In this document: piece after piece, positions 40,559 to 49,742 of the stretch
Layout: each line of letters begins with the position of its first letter
Position numbering within the stretch: the first letter of the stretch is position 1
Assembly (NCBI GenBank): GCA_015075405.1
Contig: JABTUK010000003.1
Span: 1,240,001-1,304,000 of the forward strand
DNA length: 64,000 nucleotides
Direction: 5' to 3'
Origin: Anaerolineales bacterium
GTDB lineage: Bacteria; Chloroflexota; Anaerolineae; 4572-78; J111
Made by a program: the position numbers and the translations under genes
Notes under the pieces: generated by a model
The model's input: the letters and a program-made list of their open reading frames with translations, nothing else
What the model was told of the DNA's origin: nothing
Databases searched by the model: none

Positions 40559-41422
40559 ATGATTAGGGTTGTTACCGACTCGACCAGCTACATTCCCCCG
40601 GACCTGCTTCAGCGGCATCAAATTGCAGTGGCCCCGCTTAAAGTTCTTTTTGGCGCTGAAGCTTATGCTGAAATCACCGGCCTCAGCAACGCCGATTTTT
40701 ACCGCCGCTTAGCCACCACCTCCGATTTTCCCACCACCTCGCAGCCGGCCAGTGGCGAGTTCAAACAAATTTACCAGCAAATTTTGCAGCAAGACCCCAC
40801 CGCTCAAATTTTAGCCTTAACCATCAGCAGCCGCTTAAGCGGCACGTATAGTTCAGCCGTAACCGCCGCCGAAGGATTGCCGGAAGCTGCTATTACCGTC
40901 TTCGACAGTTTATCAGCGGCGATGGGCCTGGGGCTGATGGCCCTGACCGCCGCGGAGATGGCAGCAGCAGGTCAAACCCTGCCCGCCATTTTATCTCGCC
41001 TGGAACAGATGCGGCGCGACACCCACATTGTTCTGGTAGTAGATACACTGGAATATCTCAAGCGCGGGGGGCGGATTGGCTCGGCTGCGGCTTTTCTGGG
41101 AACCCTGCTCAATACCAAACCTATTTTAGCCGTAGTGGAGGGCAAGCTCCAACCGCTCGACCGGGTGCGAACCAAAAAAAGAGCCCTGGAACGCCTCTTT
41201 GTGGAACTTGAAAGCAAGCTGACCGACCCCCGCCAGGCTGTTCAGGCCGGGGTGATGCACATCGCCGCCGAAGCGGAAATGGACAGTATGGCCGCCCTGC
41301 TCAAAAGTCGTTTTAATATCACCCGCCTCTATACCTCCGAGCTTGGCCCGGTTGTCGGCGCGCACCTGGGACCCGGCGCTTTAGGCGTTGGTATTTGCCT
41401 GGAGCCGTCTTCAGCGGGCTAA
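40559..41422 (+). CDS. DegV-family (FakB-like) fatty-acid-binding protein
   Basis: 287 residues. IRVVTDSTSYIPPDLL at the start, TTSQPASGEF, SSRLSGTYSSA and YLKRGGRIG define the DegV fold. FakB-type members bind a fatty acid and present it to the kinase FakA; no FakA gene is in the window. It is a paralogue of the gene at 42280. The region before the ATG lies in a family D repeat and no clear ribosome-binding site is present. Confidence 0.92.
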   Translation: MIRVVTDSTSYIPPDLLQRHQIAVAPLKVLFGAEAYAEITGLSNADFYRRLATTSDFPTTSQPASGEFKQIYQQILQQDPTAQILALTISSRLSGTYSSAVTAAEGLPEAAITVFDSLSAAMGLGLMALTAAEMAAAGQTLPAILSRLEQMRRDTHIVLVVDTLEYLKRGGRIGSAAAFLGTLLNTKPILAVVEGKLQPLDRVRTKKRALERLFVELESKLTDPRQAVQAGVMHIAAEAEMDSMAALLKSRFNITRLYTSELGPVVGAHLGPGALGVGICLEPSSAG

Positions 41423-41449
41423 TGATGTCCAGAGAGATTCTTAAGAAAT

Positions 41450-41516
41450 AGACCGGGGACGGGAGACCGGAGACCGGGGATAAATGCCCGGTCTCTGGTC
41501 TCTGGTCTTCGGTCAT
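41450..41516. repeat. Palindromic repeat, family C, copy 2
   Basis: AGACCGGGGACGGGAGACCG and GAGACCGGGG are mirrored by CCCGGTCTCTGGTCTCTGGT, CTTCGGTCAT. It is between the first DegV gene and the sigma factor gene. Confidence 0.82.
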
Positions 41517-41554
41517 AACACTGGACATAACTTTTTTCAACGAGCCGTGTTTAA

Positions 41555-42190
41555 ATGTTCGAAGCTATGGATGAAACGCAACTCATCGAGCAAGCCAAAA
41601 CCAACCCGGAAGCCTTTGGCCGGCTTTATGAGTTGTATGTGGACAAAATTTATAACTACATTTACTACCGCCTGGGCAATCACCATGATGCTGAAGATTT
41701 GACGGCCAAAGTGTTTCACCGGGCGCTCAATCATATTCCCCATTACAACAACAAAGGAGCGCCTTTTGCCGCCTGGCTGTATCGCATTGCCCATAATTTG
41801 CTGGTTAATTGGCGCAGAGACCACAGCCGCCGCCAAATGGTTGGCCTGGAGGATGTAGACCTGAGCGGCGACCAACATGAAAGCCCGCAGCAGGCAGTCG
41901 AAAAGGCCAACGAAAGTGAACTGCTGTTGGTCGCCATTCAACGGCTGCCCCGCGAACGCCAGGAACTGCTGGTGCTCAAATTTGTCGAGCGCATGTCAAA
42001 CGCCGAGATTGGCCGGGTGATGGGTCGCAGTGAAGGGGCCATTAAGTCGCTCTATCATCGCACCCTGGTTTCGCTCAAGGAGCTGCTAATCGAGCAGGAA
42101 CATCCCGCCGCCGAAGTTGGTGCTGCTGAAGCGTCAACGTCTTTGCCCGGAGACTCATTGGAACTGAAGGAATTGGAGGAACTGAGGTAA
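41555..42190 (+). CDS. RNA polymerase sigma factor, ECF-like
   Basis: 211 residues. Region 2 is at ~15-85 (LYELYVDKIYNYIYYRLGNH, GAPFAAWLYRIAHNLLVNWR). Region 4 is at ~125-175 (LPRERQELLVLKFVERMSNA, RSEGAIKSLYHRTLVSLKEL). There is no sigma 3 domain. The C-terminal 35 residues are Glu-rich. Start may be 41555 or the ATG at 41567. It lies between two DegV genes. The small membrane protein at 43204 might be an anti-sigma factor, but the genes are not adjacent. Confidence 0.92.
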   Translation: MFEAMDETQLIEQAKTNPEAFGRLYELYVDKIYNYIYYRLGNHHDAEDLTAKVFHRALNHIPHYNNKGAPFAAWLYRIAHNLLVNWRRDHSRRQMVGLEDVDLSGDQHESPQQAVEKANESELLLVAIQRLPRERQELLVLKFVERMSNAEIGRVMGRSEGAIKSLYHRTLVSLKELLIEQEHPAAEVGAAEASTSLPGDSLELKELEELR

Positions 42191-42279
42191 CTCCAGAAAG
42201 TAATTAACCGAAGCCTGTGAAACATGACGACTTCAGACAAAAACAGTCACCTTTCACGCATCATCAATGAAATTAACCT

Positions 42280-43125
42280 GTGATCAAAATCGTCACCGAC
42301 TCGACCTGTGATTTACCGCCGGGCTGGATTAGCCGCTACGGCTTAACCGTCGTCCCGATTAATATTCAATTTGGCCTGGAAACCTTTTACGAAGGACAAA
42401 CGATTGACCCGGCCGCCTTTTACCAGCGCATCAAGGCCGAAGGCGCTTTGCCGACGACCTCGCAGCCGGCAGTGGGCGAATTTAGCCAGGTCTATCAACG
42501 CCTGGCTGACAATGGCAGCGAAATTCTCTCTATTCACCTGACCAGCAAATTGAGCGGCACCTGGCAAAGCGCCACCCTGGCCGCTCGACAGGTGCAGGGC
42601 CAAGTTAAGGTTTATGTAGTAGATAGTTTGACCAGTTCCGTAGGGTTGGGTCTCATGGTACGTGAGGCGGCGCTGCTGGCCGAAGCCGGGCTGGACGCCG
42701 CCGAAATTGTCGCCCGATTAGAAGCGCGCCGGCCCGAAATTCACGTCTTTATTATGCTCAAGGACTTGCGTTATGCCCGCATGAGCGGGCGAGTCGGCCG
42801 GCTGCGTGAATTATTAGCTTCCTTGCTGCACGTCAAGCCGATTATTAGTGTGGACGAAGGGGCCTTGATTCCGGTGGAGCGCGCCCGCAGCCAGCAAAAA
42901 GGCTTCGCACGCATGGTTGAACTGGCCGCAGAACGGGTGGGACAGTCTCCGGTTCACCTGGGCGCAACCCACGCTCAGGCTCCTCGTGAAGCGGCTACTC
43001 TCTTGGCCCTGGCCCGTAGCCAACTCAATTGTCAAGAAACCTTTATGGCTGAGTTGGCTCTATCGCTGGCCGTTCATTTTGGTCCTGGCACGGTTGGGTT
43101 TGCCACCTACCCGGCGGAAGAGTGA
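42280..43125 (+). CDS. DegV-family (FakB-like) fatty-acid-binding protein, second copy
   Basis: 281 residues with IKIVTDSTCDLPPGWI, TTSQPAVGEF, LTSKLSGTWQSA and YARMSGRVGRL. It is clearly related to the DegV at 40559 but diverged. The start is GTG at 42280. Together they flank the sigma factor gene. Lipid binding is inferred from the family. Confidence 0.92.
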   Translation: MIKIVTDSTCDLPPGWISRYGLTVVPINIQFGLETFYEGQTIDPAAFYQRIKAEGALPTTSQPAVGEFSQVYQRLADNGSEILSIHLTSKLSGTWQSATLAARQVQGQVKVYVVDSLTSSVGLGLMVREAALLAEAGLDAAEIVARLEARRPEIHVFIMLKDLRYARMSGRVGRLRELLASLLHVKPIISVDEGALIPVERARSQQKGFARMVELAAERVGQSPVHLGATHAQAPREAATLLALARSQLNCQETFMAELALSLAVHFGPGTVGFATYPAEE

Positions 43126-43129
43126 CAGG

Positions 43130-43185
43130 GTAGCAAGTAGCAGGGTAGCAGGTAGCAACAATCTGCTACTCTGCTACTTTGCGAC
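43130..43185. repeat. GTAGCAGGTAGC palindrome, family B-like core only
   Basis: GGTAGCAAGTAGCAGGGTAG and CAGGTAGCA face TGCTACTCTGCTACTTTGC. It shares the core words of family B but lacks the CCAGAAAA ends, so it may be an internal-core derivative or a separate family. It fills the gap between the second DegV gene and the gene at 43204. Confidence 0.6.
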
Positions 43186-43203
43186 GGTAGAAGGAATATT
43201 TTT

Positions 43204-43551
43204 ATGGACAAGAAACTACTCAAAGAAATCCTGGCGGCGCATGCCGATCGTCTGGTCAGAGGCACAGCGGAGGGCGATGAAGCGCTGGATTTGAGCGATG
43301 CCGCAGAGTTAGCCTCTCTTCTCGGAGTGGCCGAACAGGTCAAATCCACCTTGCAGCCCGTTTCTCCGGCCCGCAGCTTTGAAACAGAACTGAAACGGGA
43401 ATTATTGACCACCGCTTATCTGCGCCGGGCCGAAGGCTACACCCCGCCCAACCCCTCCCGCGACCTGTTAATTTTAGCCGCGCTCATGACCTTATTTATT
43501 TCCATCCTCAGTTGGTTCTTGGCCCGTCGGCTGCGAGGCCAAACAATTTAA
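43204..43551 (+). CDS. Small single-pass membrane protein
   Basis: 115 residues. A polar, helical N-terminal ~80 residues is followed by one transmembrane helix (~88-107, LLILAALMTLFISILSWFLA) and an Arg-rich end. ATG 43204 follows GAAGGA by 8 bases. A cytosolic helical domain plus one helix fits an anti-sigma factor, but no conserved zinc motif is seen. Its 3' end overlaps the convergent gene at 43508 by 44 bp. Confidence 0.68.
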   Translation: MDKKLLKEILAAHADRLVRGTAEGDEALDLSDAAELASLLGVAEQVKSTLQPVSPARSFETELKRELLTTAYLRRAEGYTPPNPSRDLLILAALMTLFISILSWFLARRLRGQTI

Positions 43552-43825
43552 TTCCCGGAAATGACATTCGGATCCCCCGGACACCTAACCACATCCGCTC
43601 GGTGATATCAAGAAACTCACGGTCGGTATGAAAGACATATAATTCACGCTCAGGGGCTTCATGATGAAGTTGAGAATAGGCTTGCATGGCTGTTACCGAA
43701 TCAGGGTAAATACCGACCACTGAAATTTGTTCCAAGATACGTTTTCCTGAGTCAGAACGCGCTTTTATAGCCTCAACTAAAAGCCACTGATGGGGATAGT
43801 GTTTACGAACTTCTTCCCACTGCAT
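43508..43825 (-). CDS. Hypothetical cytosolic protein
   Basis: 105 residues (MQWEEVRKHYPHQWLLVEAI onwards) with a compact alpha/beta pattern: SVVGIYPDSVTAMQAYSQLH, then YVFHTDREFLDI. ATG 43825 has GAGGAG 8 bases upstream. Its 3' end overlaps the convergent gene by 44 bp. The neighbour pepA begins upstream on the same strand and ends 16 bp before it, so they could be one transcript. I do not recognise a named family. Confidence 0.7.
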   Translation of the reverse strand: MQWEEVRKHYPHQWLLVEAIKARSDSGKRILEQISVVGIYPDSVTAMQAYSQLHHEAPERELYVFHTDREFLDITERMWLGVRGIRMSFPGIKLFGLAADGPRTN

Positions 43826-43841
43826 TGCCAATCTCCTCAAT

Positions 43842-45365
43842 CTACTCGACTACACTCCGCAAATACTCCACCAACGTCCGCAGAGGAATGCCGGTGGCCC
43901 CTTTAACCAGATAGCTGCGCGGGGTATCTTCCGGACCGCCGCTGTACTCGGCGCTGCCGGCCATGTCAATGTGCGCCCAGGGCCAGTCGCCCACAAAGTG
44001 GGCTAAAAAGCGGGCGGCGGTAATCGCCCCACCACTGCGTCCCCCCGAATTTTTGAGGTCGGCCACTGTGCTTTTTATCTGGCGATCATAGGCTGGATCA
44101 AGCGGCATGCGCCACAGCGGTTCGCCGGTTTTTTGGCCGGCGGCCAGCAGCGCCTCGCGCAACACGTCGTCATCACAGAAGAGGGCATTGGTGCGTGATC
44201 CCAGAGCCACCCCTTTGGCCCCGGTCAGCGTGGCGACATCAATCACCGCCGCCGGCTTGAGTTCCCCGGCGTAGCACAGCGCGTCGGCCAGAATGAGCCG
44301 GCCCTCGGCGTCGGTGTTGGCAATTTCGATGGTCAGGCCATTTTTGGCGGTAAAAACGTCGGCGGGCTTGTAAGCCGTGGCGCTGATCATATTTTCGACC
44401 AGCGGGGTCAGCCCGATCACCCGCAGAGGCAGTTGCAGCAAAGCGGCGGCCCGCATCGCCCCGATGACAGCGGCGGCCCCGGCCATATCCGCTTTCATGC
44501 CCAGCATGCTCTCCGCCGGTTTGATCGAGTAACCGCCGGTATCAAAGGCCACACCTTTGCCTACGAGCACCACCGGCGGTTGGGTCAGGCAGCTTTCCGG
44601 GCAGTGTTCCATGACCACAAATTTGGCCGGCTGGTCCGACCCCTGGGTGACGGCCAGCAGCGCGCCCATACCCTCGGCCCGCAACTCCGGCTCATCCAGC
44701 ACCCGGCAGATCAAGCCGACCTCGCCACACATGGCCTGAGCGGCCTGGGCTAACGCCGTTGGGGTAGCAATATTGCTGGGCTGGTTGACCAGCGTCCGGG
44801 CCAGGGCCACACTCTCGGCGATGATTTGTCCCGCCCTGGCTCCGGCTTCCACCGCCCCGATTTTGACCGCATCAAACTCGACCAGAATCAGCGAGTCTAC
44901 TGGCGTTTCATCGTCGTTTTCTTTTTGGACACGGGGCGCATCGTAGCGGTAGAGGGCCAGCAGGCTCCCCTCGACCACGGCTTGAGCAGCCTCGGCCAGG
45001 TCCAGTCCCCCTGCACCACCCCCGTGAACCACCGTCGCCACTGCAGCCGCGCCAACCTTTTGAGCCTGTTTGATGGCAGCCCCGGCGGCTTCGCGCACCG
45101 CTTCCAGATCAAACTTGTCGGGTTTGCCCAGGCCAACCACAATCACCCGCCGGGCTGGAATCGCTCCACGCGGATAGAGCACCACTGTCTCGCCGGCCTT
45201 GCCGCGCAGGTCGCCCGCCGCGATCAACTCGCTAATGGCCCCGCCGAGAGCTTGGTCCACCGCGCCGGTGGCCCCGGTGGGCGCAGTCACCCCTTGAAAG
45301 AGATTGACAATAATTGCATCGGCGGCGACAGTCTGGATGCCGCCTTGTTGGATGGTGACGTTCAA
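43842..45365 (-). CDS. pepA: Leucyl aminopeptidase (M17)
   Basis: 507 residues. The C-terminal catalytic domain has VGKGVAFDTGGYSIKP, MKADMAGAAAVIGAM and the metal-binding NTDAEGRLILADAL. The N-terminal domain is the usual macro-domain-like fold. The enzyme is a two-metal hexameric aminopeptidase. TTG 45365 is the start, 5 bases after AGGAGG. The family C repeat lies just upstream. Confidence 0.95.
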   Translation of the reverse strand: MNVTIQQGGIQTVAADAIIVNLFQGVTAPTGATGAVDQALGGAISELIAAGDLRGKAGETVVLYPRGAIPARRVIVVGLGKPDKFDLEAVREAAGAAIKQAQKVGAAAVATVVHGGGAGGLDLAEAAQAVVEGSLLALYRYDAPRVQKENDDETPVDSLILVEFDAVKIGAVEAGARAGQIIAESVALARTLVNQPSNIATPTALAQAAQAMCGEVGLICRVLDEPELRAEGMGALLAVTQGSDQPAKFVVMEHCPESCLTQPPVVLVGKGVAFDTGGYSIKPAESMLGMKADMAGAAAVIGAMRAAALLQLPLRVIGLTPLVENMISATAYKPADVFTAKNGLTIEIANTDAEGRLILADALCYAGELKPAAVIDVATLTGAKGVALGSRTNALFCDDDVLREALLAAGQKTGEPLWRMPLDPAYDRQIKSTVADLKNSGGRSGGAITAARFLAHFVGDWPWAHIDMAGSAEYSGGPEDTPRSYLVKGATGIPLRTLVEYLRSVVE

Positions 45366-45383
45366 TGGAACCTCCTGGAAAAT

Positions 45384-45451
45384 GGACCGGGGACCAAAGA
45401 CCGGGGACCGGGATTTTGGGTTTGCCAGTCTTCGGTCTTCCGTCCCCGGTC
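45384..45451. repeat. Palindromic repeat, family C, copy 3
   Basis: GGACCGGGGACCAAAGACCG and GGGACCGGG are mirrored by CTTCGGTCTTCCGTCCCCGG. It separates pepA from the OsmC gene. Confidence 0.82.
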
Positions 45452-45457
45452 AGCCAG

Positions 45458-45859
45458 CTACACCTCAATCTCAAACGAGGTTTGAATTTTTACCTCGTGC
45501 TGCAAGGTCTGGCTGACGATGCAATATTTTTCCTGAGATAGCTCGATCGCTCGCTGCACGGCGGCAGGGTCAATGTTGTCGCCTTTAACCACGTATTTGA
45601 TCTCGATGGTATGGTAGGGTTTGGGGTAGTCGTCGGGCTGGTGGGCGGCAATAAAGACCTCCACCGAGCGGAGGGCCAGCCGTTTTTTCTGCAAAATACT
45701 GACCACATCCATGCCGGTACAGCCGGCCAACCCCAGCAGCAGCATTTGGGTTGGTGAAATGTTGTCGCCGCCCATCGGAATTTGGTGGCCCTTGTAGCTT
45801 GTGCCGATAAAGTTCAACTGCTCGCCCGTCCAGCGAGCCGAGGCATTGACAGTGCCCAT
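45458..45859 (-). CDS. OsmC-family protein
   Basis: 133 residues. TVNASARWTGEQLNFIGTSY at the start, GDNISPTQMLLLGLAGCTGM with the conserved Cys, and LSQEKYCIVSQTL at the end with the second Cys identify the OsmC fold. Related proteins reduce organic hydroperoxides or handle other small thiols. ATG 45859 follows AAAGGAG; longer reading frames run into simple repeat DNA upstream (45890-45965). Confidence 0.92.
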   Translation of the reverse strand: MGTVNASARWTGEQLNFIGTSYKGHQIPMGGDNISPTQMLLLGLAGCTGMDVVSILQKKRLALRSVEVFIAAHQPDDYPKPYHTIEIKYVVKGDNIDPAAVQRAIELSQEKYCIVSQTLQHEVKIQTSFEIEV

Positions 45860-46075
45860 GAGTTTCTCCTTTGAAGGTAATTTGGATTCTTGAGGCGTGG
45901 TGCGTGAGACGTGGATGCGTGATGCGTGACACGTGAAACGTAAAACTTGACACTTGACACCTGACACCCATCCCCCGACACCCGTCGGATGGATTATAGC
46001 AAAAGAGGGGGTTTTAAGCTATCCGGGGAGAAGCGAAAGCTTGAGAACTCTCCGCAAAACTTTCCACCGGCGCTC

Positions 46076-46190
46076 GTCCGGCGATAATGTCGCCGGACTA
46101 TGGAACAGCGCCCGATAAATCAGGCTAAAAGTCGGGTTCACCCGGCGCTGTTCTTTAGCCCTGGCATTCATGCCGGGGCGGGCGAGACAG
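46076..46190. repeat. Stem-rich repeat after the aminotransferase gene
   Basis: GTCCGGCGA-TAATG-TCGCCGGAC (46076-46098) is followed by AACAGCGCCCGATAAATCAG with mirrored GGTTCACCCGGCGCTGTT, and CAGGCTAAAG words. Similar words are in the composite repeat at 34851. It is directly 3' of the minus-strand aminotransferase and may end its transcript. Confidence 0.55.
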
Positions 46191-46191
46191 G

Positions 46192-47356
46192 CTAAAGCTT
46201 TCCTTTCAACTTCAACAGCCGCCGGGCGGCTTCTTCGAGGGTGGGCCGGGTTTTGCAGAAGGCGAAGCGGGCCAGGCCGGCCCCGTCGGCAGGGTTGAAG
46301 TAAAAGGCGCTGGGCGGAATGGCGGCCACGCCGATTTCGGTGGTCAAGGTGCGGCAAAAGGCGACGTCGTTGGAAAAACCGAGGTGGCTAATATCTACCA
46401 TAATAAAATAGGTCCCTTGGGGAATGATCGGCTCCAGGCCGGCCTCGGCCAGCGCCTCGGCCAGGAAATCACGGTTGGCCTGGTACATGGCGGCCAGTTC
46501 GGTGTAGTAATCGTCGGCGGTTTGCAAGGCGGTGACGACGCCCTCTTGCAGCGGCGCGGCCACGGAATAGGTCACAAATTGATGCACCCGAAAAACGGCC
46601 TGGCTCAACTCGGCTGGAGCCACGGCCCAGCCAACTTTCCAGCCGGTCATGCTGAAAGTTTTGCCGGCGCTGGAAATGGTGATGGTCCGCTCGGCCATGC
46701 CGGGCATGCCGGCCAGTGAGACATGTTTGAGGCCGTCGAAGATGATATGCTCGTACACTTCATCAACTACGGCGATGACATCATATTTCTGACACAACTC
46801 GGCAATCAAGCGCAGTTCGGCCTCGGAGTAGACTTTGCCGGTGGGGTTGTGGGGGGTGTTGACCAAGATCAGTTTGGTTTTGGGCGAAAAGAGGGCGGCT
46901 AACTCGTCGGGGTCAATGGCCCAGTCGGGCGGGCGTAGGGTGTAAAACCTGGGCACACCGCCGGCCATCTGGACCGAGGGCAGGTAGGAATCATAGTAGG
47001 GTTCAAACAGGATCACCTCGTCACCGGGGTTGACCAGGCCCATAATAGCAGCCAAAATAGCTTCGGTCGCGCCGCTGGTCACAGTGATGTCGGTGGCCGG
47101 GTTGACTGCCAGGTTGTAATGGCGGGCCATTTTGGCGGCAATGGCCTCGCGCAGGGAAAGCCGGCCGCTACCGGGGGCGTACTGATTGATGTCGGCCCGG
47201 ATGGCTTCGATGGCTGCCTCTTTTAAAAAATCGGGGCCGGGAAAGTCGGGGAAGCCCTGCCCCAAGTTGACTGCGCCATGTTGGTTGGCCAGGCTGGTCA
47301 TTTCAAAAAAAAATCGTCGTGCCAAAGTTGCGGACACGCTGCGCCAGATAAGTCAT
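46192..47356 (-). pseudogene. PLP-dependent aminotransferase (class I/II), frameshifted near its start
   Basis: The main frame (46192-47304) has LVNTPHNPTGKVYSEAEL, VVDEVYEHIIFDG and the PLP lysine in SSAGKTFSMTGWKVGWAV. It is similar to kynurenine/methionine aminotransferases. The expected N-terminus is in another frame: ATG 47356 behind AAAGGA gives MTYLAQRVRNFGTTIFF and then a stop. A run of nine T on the coding strand (47305-47313) separates the two frames; eight T would join them as TTIFFEMTSLANQHG. So either one base was gained in the homopolymer, or the count is a sequencing error, or slippage restores the frame. The rest of the gene is intact. I call the gene as one locus. Confidence 0.82.
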
Positions 47357-47498
47357 GCCGGTTATCCTTTCAAAATTTGTGGCCTGCCCGATGGCGGACA
47401 ACTTTCAAACAGGTGAAGCCGTTTGTCAGACTTTTCAAAGGTCGTAGAGTAATCGTAGGGTACGAATGGGTTAATCTATGGTAAAATTGTTACGTAAC

Positions 47499-47536
47499 AG
47501 ACCCGAATGGTAAGCTTTACCAAACCATTCGGGTCT
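47499..47536. terminator. Hairpin between the aminotransferase and the IS element
   Basis: AGACCCGAATGGT (47499-47511) and ACCATTCGGGTCT (47524-47536) make a 13-bp perfect stem with a 12-base loop. The position, upstream of the minus-strand gene, suggests a regulatory or stray terminator. No adjacent plus-strand gene ends there, so its role is unclear. Confidence 0.5.
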
Positions 47537-47675
47537 ACTTGTCAGCAGCACCGGGGCACTATTGTACCATTGCCGCTGTTTTCCAAGAAACCAAGCGGGG
47601 CAACTGTAAATAAAAGGGTTTGTGGCAGCCAAACTCCTGACAGCTTCTTGATTAATCCACCTGTGAAATTTATAA

Positions 47676-48705
47676 TAGAGATTATAGTGATTTAAATTGA
47701 CGGTAAGATTTTGCGGGGTAATGATGTCTCCTTGTTAAACTTAAGAGACAAGGAGACTCACATCTATGCTTCGTTACCAAAAGTTATCGAAAAATCCCCG
47801 CAAGTTTCTGGCGATGACTGCCTTTACTGTGCCAGAATTTCAAGCGTTGTTGCCTTATTTTGAAATTGAATTTAACCAGCATGTGGCCGTTTATCGGTTG
47901 GATGGCAAAGTGCGCCAGAAACGGCGCTACCGTCCTTACAAAAACTCGGTGTTACCGACGATAGAAGACAAACTGCTGTTCATTTTGGTCTATTTGAAAC
48001 AAAATTCGTTGCAGGAAGCGCACGCCACCCTGTTCGGGCTGCATCAACCGGACGCCAACCGCTGGATCCATTGTTTGCACCGGCTCCTTAACCAAGCTTT
48101 GGCCGCCTTGCTGGTCCTGCCCGCCCGCACGGCGATCAGCCTCAATTTGACGGAAGCCGAGGCCGGGCTTTACTTTCACGACGGCACCGAACGGCCGATT
48201 GGGCGGCCGACCGATCCCACGACCCAACGGGATTATTACAGTGGTAAGAAAAAACAACACACGGTCAAAAATATTCTCCTGGTTCATCCCTCCGGGCGGG
48301 TGCTGCTGTTGAGCCGAACCGTGGAAGGCAAAAAGCACGACAAAAAGGCCGCCGATGAAGCCGCTTACACTTTACCCGCCGGCAGTGTCCTGGTTCAAGA
48401 TAGCGGCTTTCAAGGTTTTAGCCTGGTCGGGGTGGTCATGCTCCAGCCTCAAAAGAAACCGCGCGGTCAAGAACTTGCCCCGGAAGATAAACGGGATAAC
48501 CAACTAATTGCCCAGATTAGAATCCGGGTGGAGCATGCCATTGGCGGCGTGAAACGCTATCGGATGGTGAAAGACAAAATCAGAAACTGGAAAGAGAATT
48601 TCCGCGACCAGGTCATGGAAACCTGCTGTGGTTTGCACAACTTCCGCTTGGACTTTAGACCCTGGTACTATGACAACCTTACAATTTAAATCACTATAAT
48701 CTCTA
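47676..48705 (+). mobile_element. Complete IS5-superfamily insertion sequence
   Basis: Terminal inverted repeats of 24 bp, perfect: left TAGAGATTATAGTGATTTAA with ATTG (47676-47699), and its complement at 48682-48705. A 4-bp direct repeat ATAA lies immediately outside both ends (47672-47675 and 48706-48709), a target-site duplication. The element is 1030 bp and carries a single transposase gene whose stop codon lies inside the right repeat. Confidence 0.92.
47766..48689 (+). CDS. IS5-family transposase (DDE_Tnp_4 type)
   Basis: 307 residues. A helix-turn-helix region at the N-terminus (KLLFILVYLKQNSLQEAHAT) precedes the DDE domain: Asp in LYFHDGTERPIGRP, Asp in VLVQDSGFQGF and Glu in IRVEHAIGGVKRYRM. 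The reading frame is intact. It starts with ATG 47766 and ends in the right terminal repeat. Cut-and-paste or copy-paste transposition of this family needs no other protein. The element appears recently active, as both repeats and the open frame are intact. Confidence 0.95.
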   Translation: MLRYQKLSKNPRKFLAMTAFTVPEFQALLPYFEIEFNQHVAVYRLDGKVRQKRRYRPYKNSVLPTIEDKLLFILVYLKQNSLQEAHATLFGLHQPDANRWIHCLHRLLNQALAALLVLPARTAISLNLTEAEAGLYFHDGTERPIGRPTDPTTQRDYYSGKKKQHTVKNILLVHPSGRVLLLSRTVEGKKHDKKAADEAAYTLPAGSVLVQDSGFQGFSLVGVVMLQPQKKPRGQELAPEDKRDNQLIAQIRIRVEHAIGGVKRYRMVKDKIRNWKENFRDQVMETCCGLHNFRLDFRPWYYDNLTI

Positions 48706-48744
48706 ATAATAAAACCAACTCTTTGCGGCTGTTAGGATTAATCA

Positions 48745-49455
48745 TTGTTGACCAAAATCGAATTGCTTGATCTGGCGCCGGCCTTACCCGGCCGAACTCA
48801 GGAACCGGAAAACTGGTATACTGAGCCTTTTACCAAACGCACCGGCTGTAAAACGCCGGGCCAATGCGGCGGCGATTGCAACTGCGGCTGTCCTTATAAC
48901 ACCATGACCGAGGTGGAACGCCTGCCGTTGATTGAAGCGATCGCCCGTGTCTTCCCCAACGAGTGGCTGGCTTTTATCATTTCACCGGCTGAAGATGAAG
49001 AGTACGAGCCACTGCACGGCAAGTTGATCGCCCACAGCTCCAATCCCGACGAAGTTTACGATGCGGTCAATGCCGTATTGTGGAACCAGCACATTTACAT
49101 CTATTTTAACGGCGATTTTGAAACGATGCAGGCCAGCTATGGCCCCGATTGGACGGAGAATGTTCCCCTGGACAAACGGGCTTATTCCGGGCCTCAATCG
49201 GCCCTGGCCGAGCCGCTGCCTGAGGCGTTGAGCCAGCTTGTTATCAGCGCGCTGGATCAACTCTATCAAACGCCCCGGATCAACGAAGCGATTCGCCGGC
49301 TGCGTCTGGCCCGGGTCAGGGCGGCTCAGCAGGATCAGCCGGCTCTGATGGCAGCTCTGGATACGGCGCTCGACAAGCTGGAGAGACCTCTGCCTTTTGT
49401 AGATGAGGTGATCTGGCAGTTGGAAGAGACGCTGGTGGAGTTAGAAATCGCTTAA
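48745..49455 (+). CDS. Hypothetical Cys-cluster protein
   Basis: 236 residues. A cluster of five Cys in 15 residues (CKTPGQCGGDCNCGC, ~35-49) may bind metal. The rest has helical, acidic segments (AEDEEYEPLHGKLIAHSSNP). The likely start is TTG 48745 or 48748, with TAGGAT upstream. It lies only 36 bp from the IS target-site copy, so its native promoter or leader may have been displaced. I do not recognise the family. Confidence 0.68.
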   Translation: MLTKIELLDLAPALPGRTQEPENWYTEPFTKRTGCKTPGQCGGDCNCGCPYNTMTEVERLPLIEAIARVFPNEWLAFIISPAEDEEYEPLHGKLIAHSSNPDEVYDAVNAVLWNQHIYIYFNGDFETMQASYGPDWTENVPLDKRAYSGPQSALAEPLPEALSQLVISALDQLYQTPRINEAIRRLRLARVRAAQQDQPALMAALDTALDKLERPLPFVDEVIWQLEETLVELEIA

Positions 49456-49742
49456 GATCATTTCTCGGTTGAAACCTGGGTTTGTTCTGAGTTGGATCAT
49501 TTGAATTCCTGACGCAGTTGCGACCTTTGACGCCGAATCAAAAAATCTATAACTCTGCTATAGACATCCAGGGGGATATTTTTAGCGAGTATACGATGAT
49601 TGGTTGATTTACTTCGTGTGATCAGATTTAGTCCAGCCAACACCTGGACTAACCGCGATTACTGCCCCGTTTCTCTGCCTTATGCTGCTCCAGTCAAAAC
49701 CCGGTCTTGCAATCAGGATATACTCTGAAAATGGAGGTCAAA

